A stretch of DNA of 64,000 bases from Paenibacillus radicis (ex Gao et al. 2016) (GTDB taxonomy: Bacteria; Bacillota; Bacilli; Paenibacillales; Paenibacillaceae), in contig NZ_BMHY01000001.1 of the NCBI RefSeq assembly GCF_014641555.1, positions 558,001-622,000 on the forward strand, read 5' to 3'. Shown one piece after another: positions 1 through 7,170 of this stretch. Position 1 is the stretch's first letter; the number at the start of each line of letters is the position of its first letter. Position numbers and translations under genes: made by a program. The notes below the pieces were generated by a model. It saw nothing but the letters and a program-made list of their open reading frames with translations. It had not been told where the DNA came from and did no database searches.

Positions 1-706
1 TTGCTTGATAAAATAGGTATAGCTCATATTGATTCGGCTGCATAGCTCGGAAATAGCGATTTTCGCGCCCAAATGCTCATCCACGTAATCGAGTATCGGC
101 TGCATCCGCTGCAGCATCGGATTATCGTTATAATGAAGGCAAAGCTTATGGTCATGGCGAATCAGAAGCATCAAAATTTGCTTGAACATGGCGGTAACGG
201 CAAGATCATGGCCTTCATCTCCGCGCTCCATTTCATCGTGTATTTCTTTAATGAGGGAGCCGATACGTTTGCGGACTTCGGGATTTTCCCGGCATATATA
301 ATTAAGGGAGCTAAGCGGCCGAAGGACTTCGGAAAACCGCTTCATGCTGTTCATCGTGCTCTGGTCCCAATAGTTTTGCAGATCGACTTGAAAGACATAA
401 TGGCTGAGCTGAAGATCGGTCGGCATCGTCGTGTGTGGTTCATTGGAGCCGAAAATCGCAACATCACCCGCATTGAGAATCAGCTTTTCATCCGGGCAAA
501 ATGCCGTTTGCTGGCCTTGAACGATATAGAGTAATTCAATTTCTTTATGATAATGCCATTTGACATATTTTTTCTCCTGCCAATCCGTTTCGGTCTGCCG
601 TTGAATTTCCTCTGGCGTTCGCTCCTCCTCGTCAATTCGCCAAATGCGCAGCGCCAGCAGAGGGTTCTGATAAATGACCTTTTCATAACGCAGCTCCGGG
701 TACATG
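1..706 (-). CDS. AraC-family regulator, 3' part outside window
   Basis: Transcription regulator of the AraC/XylS family, cut by the window edge. On the reverse strand it starts at the ATG at 706-704, preceded by GAGAGGAGCT, and stays open to base 1 (235 codons seen). The first 125 or so residues look like a cupin ligand-binding domain (WHYHKEIELLYIVQG, then FGSNEPHTT). The last visible residues, ISELCSRINMSYTYFIKQ, begin the first AraC helix-turn-helix, so roughly 60 C-terminal residues are missing. It is divergent from the ThuA-like gene at 856 with a 149-bp shared spacer, so it is the likely regulator of that gene (inference). The inducer is unknown. Confidence 0.85.
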
Positions 707-855
707 ACAGCTCCTCTCGTACAACTCTTTTGATTCATTATACAACAGAATACCGTAATAATAAGATGCAATCTGGAATTGGTCAGGCCGCCGCAATTGT
801 TTAGAATGTTAACTATACGGAACATTTGAACATTCGTAGGAGGAATTGACGAGCA

Positions 856-1587
856 ATGGCGAAACAGTTGAACGTAACGATATGGAATGAATTCCGGCAT
901 GAGAAAACGAATCCCGAAGTAACGGAAATTTACCCGAACGGCATTCATCAGGCAATTGGTAAAGGCATTACTGGCGATGTCAACATTACGTATGCAGTGT
1001 TGGACGACCCTGAGCATGGTTTGACGGAAGAAGTGCTTAACGGTACCGACGTTCTTCTATGGTGGGGACATATGGCTCATGGCGATGTACAAGACGAGAT
1101 CGTAGAACGCGTGCATAACCGTGTATTGCAAGGGATGGGGCTGATCGTGCTGCATTCCGGCCATTTCTCGAAAATTTTCAAAAAGCTGATGGGCACGAGC
1201 TGCGACTTGAAATGGCGCGAAGCCGGCGAGAAGGAACGTCTGTGGGTTGTGAATCCAGGGCATCCGATTGCGGCAGGCATCGGTGAATATATCGAACTTG
1301 AGCAAGAGGAAATGTACGGCGAACATTTCGACATCCCGCAACCGGATGAGCTGGTATTCGTCAGCTGGTTTGAGGGCGGCGAAGTATTCCGCAGCGGCTG
1401 CTGCTATACACGCGGCAACGGAAAAGTTTTCTACTTCCGTCCAGGTCATGAGACGCACCCAACCTACTACAATGCGGATGTACGCAAAGTCATCTCCAAC
1501 GCAGTTCAGTGGGCGGCTCCCGTCGACCGCGAGTACCCGCGCTACGGCCACGTTCCAGTATCGATCGAGCCGATTAAAGCGAAGTAA
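856..1587 (+). CDS. ThuA-like domain protein
   Basis: A 243-residue protein of the ThuA-like (trehalose utilisation) family, a glutamine-amidotransferase-like fold whose members sit in disaccharide and sugar-alcohol loci; the reaction is not established. Typical family segments are [10 protein letters not shown] at the start, [10 protein letters not shown] near residue 65, [14 protein letters not shown] near 95 and [14 protein letters not shown] near 195. No signal peptide is visible, so it should be cytoplasmic. The start is set by GTAGGAGG at 837-844, 11 nt before ATG. It is a single-gene transcript closed by a strong hairpin at 1601. The divergent AraC gene suggests sugar-dependent control. 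Confidence 0.85.
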   Translation: MAKQLNVTIWNEFRHEKTNPEVTEIYPNGIHQAIGKGITGDVNITYAVLDDPEHGLTEEVLNGTDVLLWWGHMAHGDVQDEIVERVHNRVLQGMGLIVLHSGHFSKIFKKLMGTSCDLKWREAGEKERLWVVNPGHPIAAGIGEYIELEQEEMYGEHFDIPQPDELVFVSWFEGGEVFRSGCCYTRGNGKVFYFRPGHETHPTYYNADVRKVISNAVQWAAPVDREYPRYGHVPVSIEPIKAK

Positions 1588-1600
1588 TAAGTATGTGTAA

Positions 1601-1648
1601 ACCCCAGCGAGTCGAGAGATTACTCTTGCCTCGCTGGGGTTCTTTTTT
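1601..1648 (+). terminator. Intrinsic terminator of ThuA-like gene
   Basis: Perfect 11-bp stem (ACCCCAGCGAG at 1601-1611 with CTCGCTGGGGT at 1630-1640) followed by TCTTTTTT. Confidence 0.9.
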
Positions 1649-1697
1649 AGTTGAGGGTGGTAGGGGGAGGACCCATGAACCCACGAGCTCGGGAACC

Positions 1698-1763
1698 CAC
1701 GGACCACGGATCACGGATCACGGACCACGGATCACGGACCACGGACCACGGACCACGGACCAC
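1698..1763 (+). repeat. Heptanucleotide tandem repeat
   Basis: About nine head-to-tail copies of a 7-bp unit CACGGAY, alternating CACGGAC and CACGGAT. It lies in gene-free DNA just after the terminator and before the long repeat block. A 7-bp period is not a codon multiple, and no credible gene runs through it. Confidence 0.9.
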
Positions 1764-1814
1764 GAATCCACGAGCACAATGAACTTTAGAAATCCCCAAT
1801 CCCCACTAAAATTT

Positions 1815-2830
1815 GATTAGCGAAGCGGGTTCGTTAAACAACGAACCAATTTGCGCTAAACTGTTGTTTTCGCACAGCCTGAACTTCTACAACGAACTAA
1901 TTTTCGCTATTCGCGAACCTACGTTCATGAATAGCGAAGCTAGCTTCGCTGCGGCAAAGTTGCGACCTCGCCAGCCCACGTGTAGCGAACTTGTCTTCGC
2001 AAAAAAGCGAAGCCGGTTCGCTCCAGCCAGAAATTGAGGGAGTGAACCAAGCTTTGTTTTCGAAAACAAAGAGGTAATCGACGATTAGCGAAGCCGGTTC
2101 GTTAAACAACGAACCAATCTTCGCTATAGTGGTGGAATTGAGCAGGCAGTATGGCTGCAGCGAACTTATTTTCGCTATTCGCGAACCTACGTTCATGAAT
2201 AGCGAAGCTAGCTTCGCTGCGGCAAAGTTGCGACCTCGCCAGCCCACGTGTAGCGAACTTGTCTTCGCAAAAAAGCGAAGCCGGTTCGCTCCAGCCAGAA
2301 ATTGAGGGAGTGAACCAAGCTTTGTTCACGAAAACAAGAGGTAATCGACGATTAGCGAAGTTGGTTCGTTAAACAACGAGCCAATCTTCGCTATAGTGGT
2401 GGAATCGAGCAGGCAGTAAGGCTGCAGCGAACTTATTTTCGCTATTCGCGAACCTACGTTCATGAATAGCGAAGCTAGCTTCGCTGCGGCAAAGTTGCGA
2501 CCTCGCCAGCCCACGTGTAGCGAACTTGTCTTCGCAAAAAAGCGAAGCCGGTTCGCTCCAGCCAAATATTGAGGGAGTGAATCTTGCTTCGTTCTCGAAA
2601 ACACGAGGTAATCGACGATTAGCGAAGCCGGTTCGTTAAATAACGAACCAATCTTCGCTATAGTGGTGGAATTGAGCAGGCAGTAAGGCTGCAGCGAACT
2701 TATTTTCGCTATTCGCGAACCTACGTTCATGAATAGCGAAGCTAGCTTCGCTGCGGCAAAGTTGCGACCTCGCCAGCCCTCGCTGGAGCGAACTTGTCTT
2801 CGCAAAAAAGCGAAGCCAGTTCGCTCCAGC
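1815..2830. repeat. 267-bp palindrome-rich tandem repeat, about 3.8 copies
   Basis: Four head-to-tail copies beginning with GATTAGCGAAG at 1815, 2083, 2350 and 2617 (periods 268, 267, 267). The first copy is the most diverged and the last ends near 2830 in unrelated sequence. Each unit is packed with dyads of the form AGCGAA-N-TTCGCT, including the perfect 18-bp palindrome AGCGAAGCTAGCTTCGCT and paired arms such as GCGAAGCCGGTTCGC. Copies 2 to 4 are nearly identical, which points to recent duplication. Open frames on both strands here are by-products of the repeat. Related single dyads occur at 17.3 kb and 49.3 kb. Confidence 0.9.
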
Positions 2831-2980
2831 CAACAGCCAACAACCAACAGCCAACATTCAAGCGAGTGACCGCTGTCGCTCCTTCTCTTCAGTGAACACA
2901 GCGGTCCAACTATGAGCGAAGCCGGTTCTCGTTCCAATAAAGGAAAGAGAACCGCAGCTCTCAGTGGAAACAGGAGCTAC
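2829..2980. other. Hairpin-rich tail of repeat block
   Basis: Gene-free stretch after the last 267-bp copy. It holds a short GCCAACA-like tandem (2829-2856), a 9-bp stem GACCGCTGT/ACAGCGGTC (2868-2876 with 2898-2906), and an 8-bp stem CGGTTCTC/GAGAACCG near 2923-2954. Neither stem is followed by a clear T-run, so I do not call them terminators. Confidence 0.5.
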
Positions 2981-3003
2981 ACCCGCCCGCGAGGAAAGGG
3001 GGC

Positions 3004-3035
3004 ATCTTAGCCTTAGTTGAAACTAAGGCTAAGAT
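3004..3035. promoter_or_regulatory. Perfect 15-bp inverted repeat upstream of GntR promoter
   Basis: ATCTTAGCCTTAGTT (3004-3018) and its exact reverse complement (3021-3035) are separated by only GA. It ends 13 bp before the -35 box at 3049 and has no T-run on either side. It could be a regulator binding site or a cruciform; position argues against a terminator. Confidence 0.6.
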
Positions 3036-3048
3036 AGCACCTAACCTA

Positions 3049-3078
3049 TTGACAAATATTGTGTATGACCACCATAAT
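3049..3078 (+). promoter_or_regulatory. SigA-type promoter of the Ytr-like operon
   Basis: TTGACA (3049-3054), 18-bp spacer, CATAAT (3073-3078). Transcription would begin near 3085. This rules out the in-frame start codons at 3059 and 3065 and supports TTG at 3110 as the GntR start. Confidence 0.6.
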
Positions 3079-3109
3079 ACAACTATGCGATAAGGCAGGT
3101 GATTTACGG

Positions 3110-3481
3110 TTGTTGAATTTTTATGAGTTGAAGCTGAATGCGAAGGATCCGGTTTACCTGCAAATGATGCTTTACGTGAAGCGGCAAATTTTTGTGAAGC
3201 AAGCGGTGTCGGGCGACAAGCTGCCCTCGCGGCGCGAGATCGCGGCCCAGCTGAACATTAACCCCAATACCGTTCAGAAAGCGTTCAAGCTGATGGAGGA
3301 TGAAGGATACGTACATACTTCCGGTACAGCGGGCAGTGTCATTTATGTAGATGAAACCTTGTACAGCCGTATCGAAGAGGAGCTGACGCGGGAGATGATT
3401 CAAGCTTTTATCCATTCGGCAAAGGACGTCAATCTTTCGTTCAAAAAAGTAGTGGAGCTCATCAGTGAGATGTGGGATTAG
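3110..3481 (+). CDS. GntR-family repressor, YtrA type
   Basis: A 123-residue one-domain GntR regulator of the YtrA subfamily. The winged helix covers roughly residues 10-75 (YLQMMLYVKRQI, LPSRREIAAQLNINPNTVQK, LMEDEGYVHT), followed by a short dimerisation tail and no ligand domain. I choose TTG 3110 (TTG 3113 is equivalent) because GGCAGGTGAT lies just upstream and the longer frame would start inside the promoter. It is first in an apparent operon with a membrane protein, an exported protein and an ABC ATPase, the usual YtrA context, so it probably represses its own operon. The palindrome TACTATAGTA at 3504-3513, between this gene and the next, could be a second operator. Confidence 0.85.
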   Translation: MLNFYELKLNAKDPVYLQMMLYVKRQIFVKQAVSGDKLPSRREIAAQLNINPNTVQKAFKLMEDEGYVHTSGTAGSVIYVDETLYSRIEEELTREMIQAFIHSAKDVNLSFKKVVELISEMWD

Positions 3482-3531
3482 TTTTTTTATGCATTAACTG
3501 TACTACTATAGTAATACAAGGAGGTGCTGAT

Positions 3532-4305
3532 ATGAAGGGTTTCTATCGGTTGTTGAATCATGAAACGACAATGATGCTGCGAGGGGCGGTGATCATCTCG
3601 GCAGCCGTTTTGGTGATTTCGCTTATTTTGATCCAGTCTGTGACGGGGAGCGTCCATGAGAACACTGTGCACCCCAGGTTCGAGGAGCTTTATAAGCAGT
3701 CAGGCAGTACACTAGTGTTCATCTTAGGCTTGGCCGCGACATGCGCTTGGTTTGCGAAATCCTTCTACGAAAGCTATTGGGGCAGCAAAAATATTTACAC
3801 GATGCTGACTTTGCCTGTTCGCCGGGAGGCGTATTATTTAGGCAAGCTGGGTGCTTTTCTCATCTGCTTGTCCTTGCTCTTTGCTGCTCAAATGGCAACT
3901 ATTTGGCTGGGGTACAGCCTTATGGACGCCAAATTCGCTGCTCATGTCGACGCTTCATATACGATGACGAACGGATTGCTGCTGGCGCTTGTTCGCTCTT
4001 CATTTTTACGATTGTTTTTCCCGCTTCATTTTGGTGATTGGCTATTGCTTGGCAGTTTGTTAATTTCTTTGGCATCTGGGCTGTATTATGGACTGATATG
4101 CGAGCGCAGCAAGCGGTTCTGGGGATTGATCTTCATCGCGGCTGCGATGATTATTGGCATTCGAGCCGTTAATCAGAAGATGGCTGATACCTTTTTTTTC
4201 AGCAGCTATACCGGTCTTTATATAGGAAGCATTTTGCTCATCGCGCTTACTGCATGGTTTGTCTGGCACAGCATTCGGCTCGTCCGCAGAGGATTCATTG
4301 CTTAG
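3532..4305 (+). CDS. ABC-transporter-like membrane protein
   Basis: A 257-residue integral membrane protein with about six hydrophobic segments (near residues 18-38, 65-85, 105-128, 150-200, 205-222 and 230-250). It resembles the permease-like subunits of small Ytr/ABC-2-type exporters. ATG 3532 follows AAGGAGGTGCTGAT, an excellent site; longer readings start inside the GntR coding end. It lies 50 bp after the GntR gene and is the likely membrane partner of the ATPase at 5608. Substrate is unknown; Ytr-type systems often respond to cell-wall antibiotics, which is family knowledge only. Confidence 0.7.
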   Translation: MKGFYRLLNHETTMMLRGAVIISAAVLVISLILIQSVTGSVHENTVHPRFEELYKQSGSTLVFILGLAATCAWFAKSFYESYWGSKNIYTMLTLPVRREAYYLGKLGAFLICLSLLFAAQMATIWLGYSLMDAKFAAHVDASYTMTNGLLLALVRSSFLRLFFPLHFGDWLLLGSLLISLASGLYYGLICERSKRFWGLIFIAAAMIIGIRAVNQKMADTFFFSSYTGLYIGSILLIALTAWFVWHSIRLVRRGFIA

Positions 4306-4336
4306 GGATAAACCAAACAGGGAGGAGGAACCTTTC

Positions 4337-5587
4337 ATGAGGAAAATAACGAAACATGCAGCCGCGCTTCTGTTCATTGCCGCATTACTCATCTATGGCA
4401 GTGTATATGTTTCCGCCATCTCGCAAAAGAAGGATTGGCTGTTTGAGTTGAAGGATCTAGAAGGAAACCGAGAAGCGATGAGCGGTGTGACGTTTCACGG
4501 GAAAATAAGCGACGGGTATCTTCAGACGAGCTTTGCCATGCAGCCAGATGGAGCGGTGAGCAGCAAAACAGAAATTTTTCCGGTTCCGCAGCAGCCCAGT
4601 CCTTATCGATATATATCTGGGGGTTCGAAGTTAATCGATGGATTTTATTACGAAATCCATGGAAGCGGTTCGTATGAAGTAATCGAGCGCAGTCTTAAAA
4701 ATTCTTATCGCAAAATCGGAAATGGCTATATATTTCCTGAGATCCGTAATATCAAACCGGAGCCGAATCAGGTGACGTATTCGAATTCACTGGAATACGG
4801 TCTAGCAAAAGTTGAAGATAAATTGTACTTCATTGTACCGACTACTGACCAATACACGGGAACGAATGCGATTTATGAACTTCGCGATGGGGAGGAGCCC
4901 CGTCCGATTGTGACCATTGATTTGGAGCAAAATAAAGATAATCATGCGCCGAGTCTGCAAGTGTTAGGTTTGGAATCGGTTGGCGATAAGCTTGTTCTTA
5001 TTATAGCTGAAGGGGATCGACTCCTTGCAAAAGGCTATGACAGTAGAACGGGCAAGCCGATTGGCGAAGCATCTGTCGGCCGCTTTCATATGAACGGCTG
5101 GCACACCGACGGCACACCTGAAGAGGCGGATGTTAACGGACACAGTGAACCCTATACTGTATTTCATGATCTGAAGGAAAATAAGCTTATTTTAAACTTT
5201 AGAGCAAGCACGAATGATCCGCATGCGATGAATCGAACAATGGTTACATTCGACGTATCGGAGCAAATCACGCTAGTTGATGAGGTGCGGCATGTTTTTA
5301 AGGACGGCAATGGCAGCTATTATTTTGATCCGACTACGATAGCCTATAAGAACGGCAAACTGTATGTAGCCATGATCTTCTCGGAACAGGGAGAGCTAAC
5401 CTATGACATCACATTGCCCAAGCATTTATACGTCTATGTATTTCAGTCATCTTCCCTGCTGTACAAGGGGGAATTGGCCACGAATGTTAATGACGATCTA
5501 ATCCGGACGATTCATATGCCTGACAAGGAGAATAATAATTATTCGATGCAGGAGAATCGTTATTATGATCAACTTGCGTTCGAGTAG
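4337..5587 (+). CDS. Exported or membrane-anchored protein, unknown function
   Basis: A 416-residue protein I do not recognise. It opens with a hydrophobic segment (residues 9-29, ALLFIAALLIYGSVYVSA) that is a signal peptide or anchor; no lipobox cysteine is seen. The rest is soluble with recurring short beta-like blocks (LYFIVPTTDQ, GDKLVLIIAEGD, NKLILNFRAS, GKLYVAMIFS) separated by about 50-60 residues, suggesting a beta-propeller or sandwich outside the membrane. ATG 4337 follows AGGGAGGAGG; 31 bp separate it from the preceding gene. It sits between permease and ATPase genes, so it is probably an accessory extracellular part of the same transporter or sensor. Confidence 0.65.
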   Translation: MRKITKHAAALLFIAALLIYGSVYVSAISQKKDWLFELKDLEGNREAMSGVTFHGKISDGYLQTSFAMQPDGAVSSKTEIFPVPQQPSPYRYISGGSKLIDGFYYEIHGSGSYEVIERSLKNSYRKIGNGYIFPEIRNIKPEPNQVTYSNSLEYGLAKVEDKLYFIVPTTDQYTGTNAIYELRDGEEPRPIVTIDLEQNKDNHAPSLQVLGLESVGDKLVLIIAEGDRLLAKGYDSRTGKPIGEASVGRFHMNGWHTDGTPEEADVNGHSEPYTVFHDLKENKLILNFRASTNDPHAMNRTMVTFDVSEQITLVDEVRHVFKDGNGSYYFDPTTIAYKNGKLYVAMIFSEQGELTYDITLPKHLYVYVFQSSSLLYKGELATNVNDDLIRTIHMPDKENNNYSMQENRYYDQLAFE

Positions 5588-5607
5588 TCGGGAAGGAGAA
5601 GAAAGGG

Positions 5608-6327
5608 ATGCTTGAATTGCAGTACGTAGAATCCAAGTTTGCAGTAAATGAGACTCCCGTATTATACGTGGATAACTTGACGATCAAGAGCGGAGAAATC
5701 GTTGGCTTGCTCGGCGCTAACGGCAGTGGAAAAACGACGCTGTTGAAGGCCATTATGGGGCTTGGTGACATTCGACATGGTGAGATTAAGCTCAATGGCA
5801 GGCCGGTCAGTGAGCAATTCGAGAGCATTGCGTTCATTACGGAGGAAGGCAGCTTCCCGCCTCGTATGACGCCTGAACGGTATGCTCGATTTTTAGCGGA
5901 ATTTTACCCTTCTTTCAGTTATGAGCGTTATGTAAGAATGCTGCAATGGTACGACTTAGAACTCGACAAACCGATAAAATCTATGTCCAAAGGTCAAAAA
6001 TCCAAGCTGGAGATTTGCGCAGGCTTTGCCAAAGGGGCAAAAACGCTGCTGATGGATGAACCGTTTCAAGGGAAAGACTTGTTTGCAAGACAGGACTTTT
6101 TGAAGCTGATGGTGTCCAGCCTTACGGGCGAGGAAACTTTAATTATAACGACACATCTCATCGATGAAATTGAGAATGTCATTGACCGGGCCATCATTCT
6201 TAAACAGGGCAGAGTAGCTGCCGATCGTTATATCGATGATATCAGGCAGGAAGGTAAAAGTTTATCGGATTTAATGGCCGAAGCCGCCGGTTATAAAGAG
6301 AAGCGAAGTCACTCACTATTTGACTAG
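5608..6327 (+). CDS. ABC transporter ATP-binding protein
   Basis: A 239-residue ATPase subunit. It shows a Walker A GANGSGKTT (near residue 36), a signature region SMSKGQKSKLEI (near 130), Walker B TLLMDEP (near 150) and an H-loop TTHL (near 178). The Q-loop region is short (AFITEEGSF). Small size and YtrB/EcsA-like sequence fit an exporter ATPase that pairs with the membrane protein at 3532. ATG 5608 follows GGAAGGAGAAGAAAGGG. It is the last complete gene of the operon that starts with the GntR repressor. Confidence 0.92.
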   Translation: MLELQYVESKFAVNETPVLYVDNLTIKSGEIVGLLGANGSGKTTLLKAIMGLGDIRHGEIKLNGRPVSEQFESIAFITEEGSFPPRMTPERYARFLAEFYPSFSYERYVRMLQWYDLELDKPIKSMSKGQKSKLEICAGFAKGAKTLLMDEPFQGKDLFARQDFLKLMVSSLTGEETLIITTHLIDEIENVIDRAIILKQGRVAADRYIDDIRQEGKSLSDLMAEAAGYKEKRSHSLFD

Positions 6328-6357
6328 CGCTATTCATACGGTAAGGAGGGTTCAAAC

Positions 6358-6396
6358 TTGAATATTCGAACAGAAAGTCCGCATGATTATATTTAA
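6358..6396 (+). pseudogene. N-terminal stub of a GNAT acetyltransferase
   Basis: A strong ribosome binding site (TAAGGAGGG, 6342-6350) leads into TTG followed by 11 codons, reading MNIRTESPHDYI and then TAA. This matches the way many GNAT N-acetyltransferases begin (IRTE.P.DY.AI). Nothing resembling the rest of a GNAT domain follows; the terminator begins 18 bp later. I read it as a remnant after deletion; a 12-residue leader peptide is the alternative. Confidence 0.4.
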
Positions 6397-6408
6397 TATC
6401 CCACACCG

Positions 6409-6457
6409 AAAAAAACGCAAATTCCGCTTCAATAGCGGCAGGAGCGTTGTTTTTTTG
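6409..6457. terminator. Bidirectional terminator
   Basis: AACGC (6414-6418) pairs with GCGTT (6444-6448) around an inner CCGC/GCGG stem, with an A-run on the left and a T-run on the right. It serves the operon from 3110 and the CBS gene on the other strand. Confidence 0.7.
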
Positions 6458-6459
6458 CG

Positions 6460-6930
6460 CTAACAAAGGTTGTCTTTATTTTTCTCTTTAAAAACATTTC
6501 GGATCACGTCGCCACGGCTAATGATGCCAACAAGAACGCCATGGCGTTCGACGGGCAGCTTTTTAATATGTTTTTCACCTAGCAGGGCGGCTACATTCTC
6601 GACCTCCTCGTTCCAGGCAACGGTAATGACCTTCCGCTTGGCAATGTCCATGACATTGGACTCCAGTAATTTGGAAGCGCGTTCATCGAATTTGTCGTAA
6701 TCGCCTTTGAGAACAGCCATGTAGTAGAAGTTGTTGATGACCAGATCCTTATGCTTCCCGATGAAACGCATAATATCCCCGTCACTAATATAGGCGACGA
6801 TTTCATTCCGGTCATTCACGATGGGCAGACCGCTGATCTGATATTTGATGAATTTTTCAACAACATCCCTGACGAGGTCGTATTCTTTCACTTTGTAGAC
6901 TTGTCTGATCATGATCTCGTGAGCCTGCAT
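6460..6930 (-). CDS. CBS-domain pair protein
   Basis: A 156-residue protein made almost entirely of two CBS domains (Bateman module): repeat one about residues 8-60 (VSGLPIV-like QISGLPIVNDRNEIVAYISD) and repeat two about 98-150 (VENVAALLGEKHIKKLPV, then LVGIISRGDVIRNV). A linker of about 35 residues separates them. Such modules bind adenosyl ligands and act as sensors. ATG 6930 is chosen because GGGGAGG lies 7 nt upstream; the frame extends 21 codons further without a good site. It is monocistronic and partner unknown. Confidence 0.85.
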   Translation of the reverse strand: MQAHEIMIRQVYKVKEYDLVRDVVEKFIKYQISGLPIVNDRNEIVAYISDGDIMRFIGKHKDLVINNFYYMAVLKGDYDKFDERASKLLESNVMDIAKRKVITVAWNEEVENVAALLGEKHIKKLPVERHGVLVGIISRGDVIRNVFKEKNKDNLC

Positions 6931-7050
6931 CGGTTTTCCTCCCCAGTGATTGGCCTTCATTATGAATGAAGTAATTGTAGAGTAAAATAGCACAGCCCAA
7001 AGGGCTAGTCAACTTCAATTTCGCTGTTGTCAAAGTAAGGTTAATTCCAG

Positions 7051-7079
7051 TTGTTTTAGTAGTAAAGTTGTTTTATAAT
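7051..7079 (+). promoter_or_regulatory. Promoter of DHA2 efflux gene
   Basis: TTGTTT (7051-7056), 17-bp spacer, TATAAT (7074-7079). Expected start of transcription is near 7086, just before the large dyad. Confidence 0.55.
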
Positions 7080-7090
7080 CAAAATATAGA

Positions 7091-7131
7091 TTGGCAACCT
7101 ATCTAATTTGGCTGCATTAGATTTTTGCCAA
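7091..7131 (+). promoter_or_regulatory. Nested dyad between promoter and efflux gene
   Basis: Two nested pairs of perfect arms: TTGGCA (7091-7096) with TGCCAA (7126-7131), and ATCTAAT (7101-7107) with ATTAGAT (7116-7122). It begins a few bases after the predicted transcription start, an operator position for a roadblock repressor such as the MarR protein encoded at 8846; an RNA hairpin in the leader is the alternative. Confidence 0.6.
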
Positions 7132-7170
7132 AGGTACACTAATTAATCTTAAGGAAGAGGGGAAATCATC

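Noticed and set aside
1815..2830. CRISPR array
   Set aside because: Units are 267 bp, with no 25-40 bp repeat alternating with unique spacers, and no cas genes are present. The same applies to the 51-bp array.
2326..2937. A 203-codon frame in the 267-bp repeats
   Set aside because: Frames in this block recur on both strands, shift between copies because the period varies between 267 and 268, and lack start signals.
3004..3035. Terminator of the repeat block
   Set aside because: A perfect hairpin but no T-run on either strand and no gene upstream to terminate.
3059..3109. Upstream TTG/ATG starts for the GntR gene
   Set aside because: They lie inside or before the -10 region of the TTGACA/CATAAT promoter and have no ribosome binding site.
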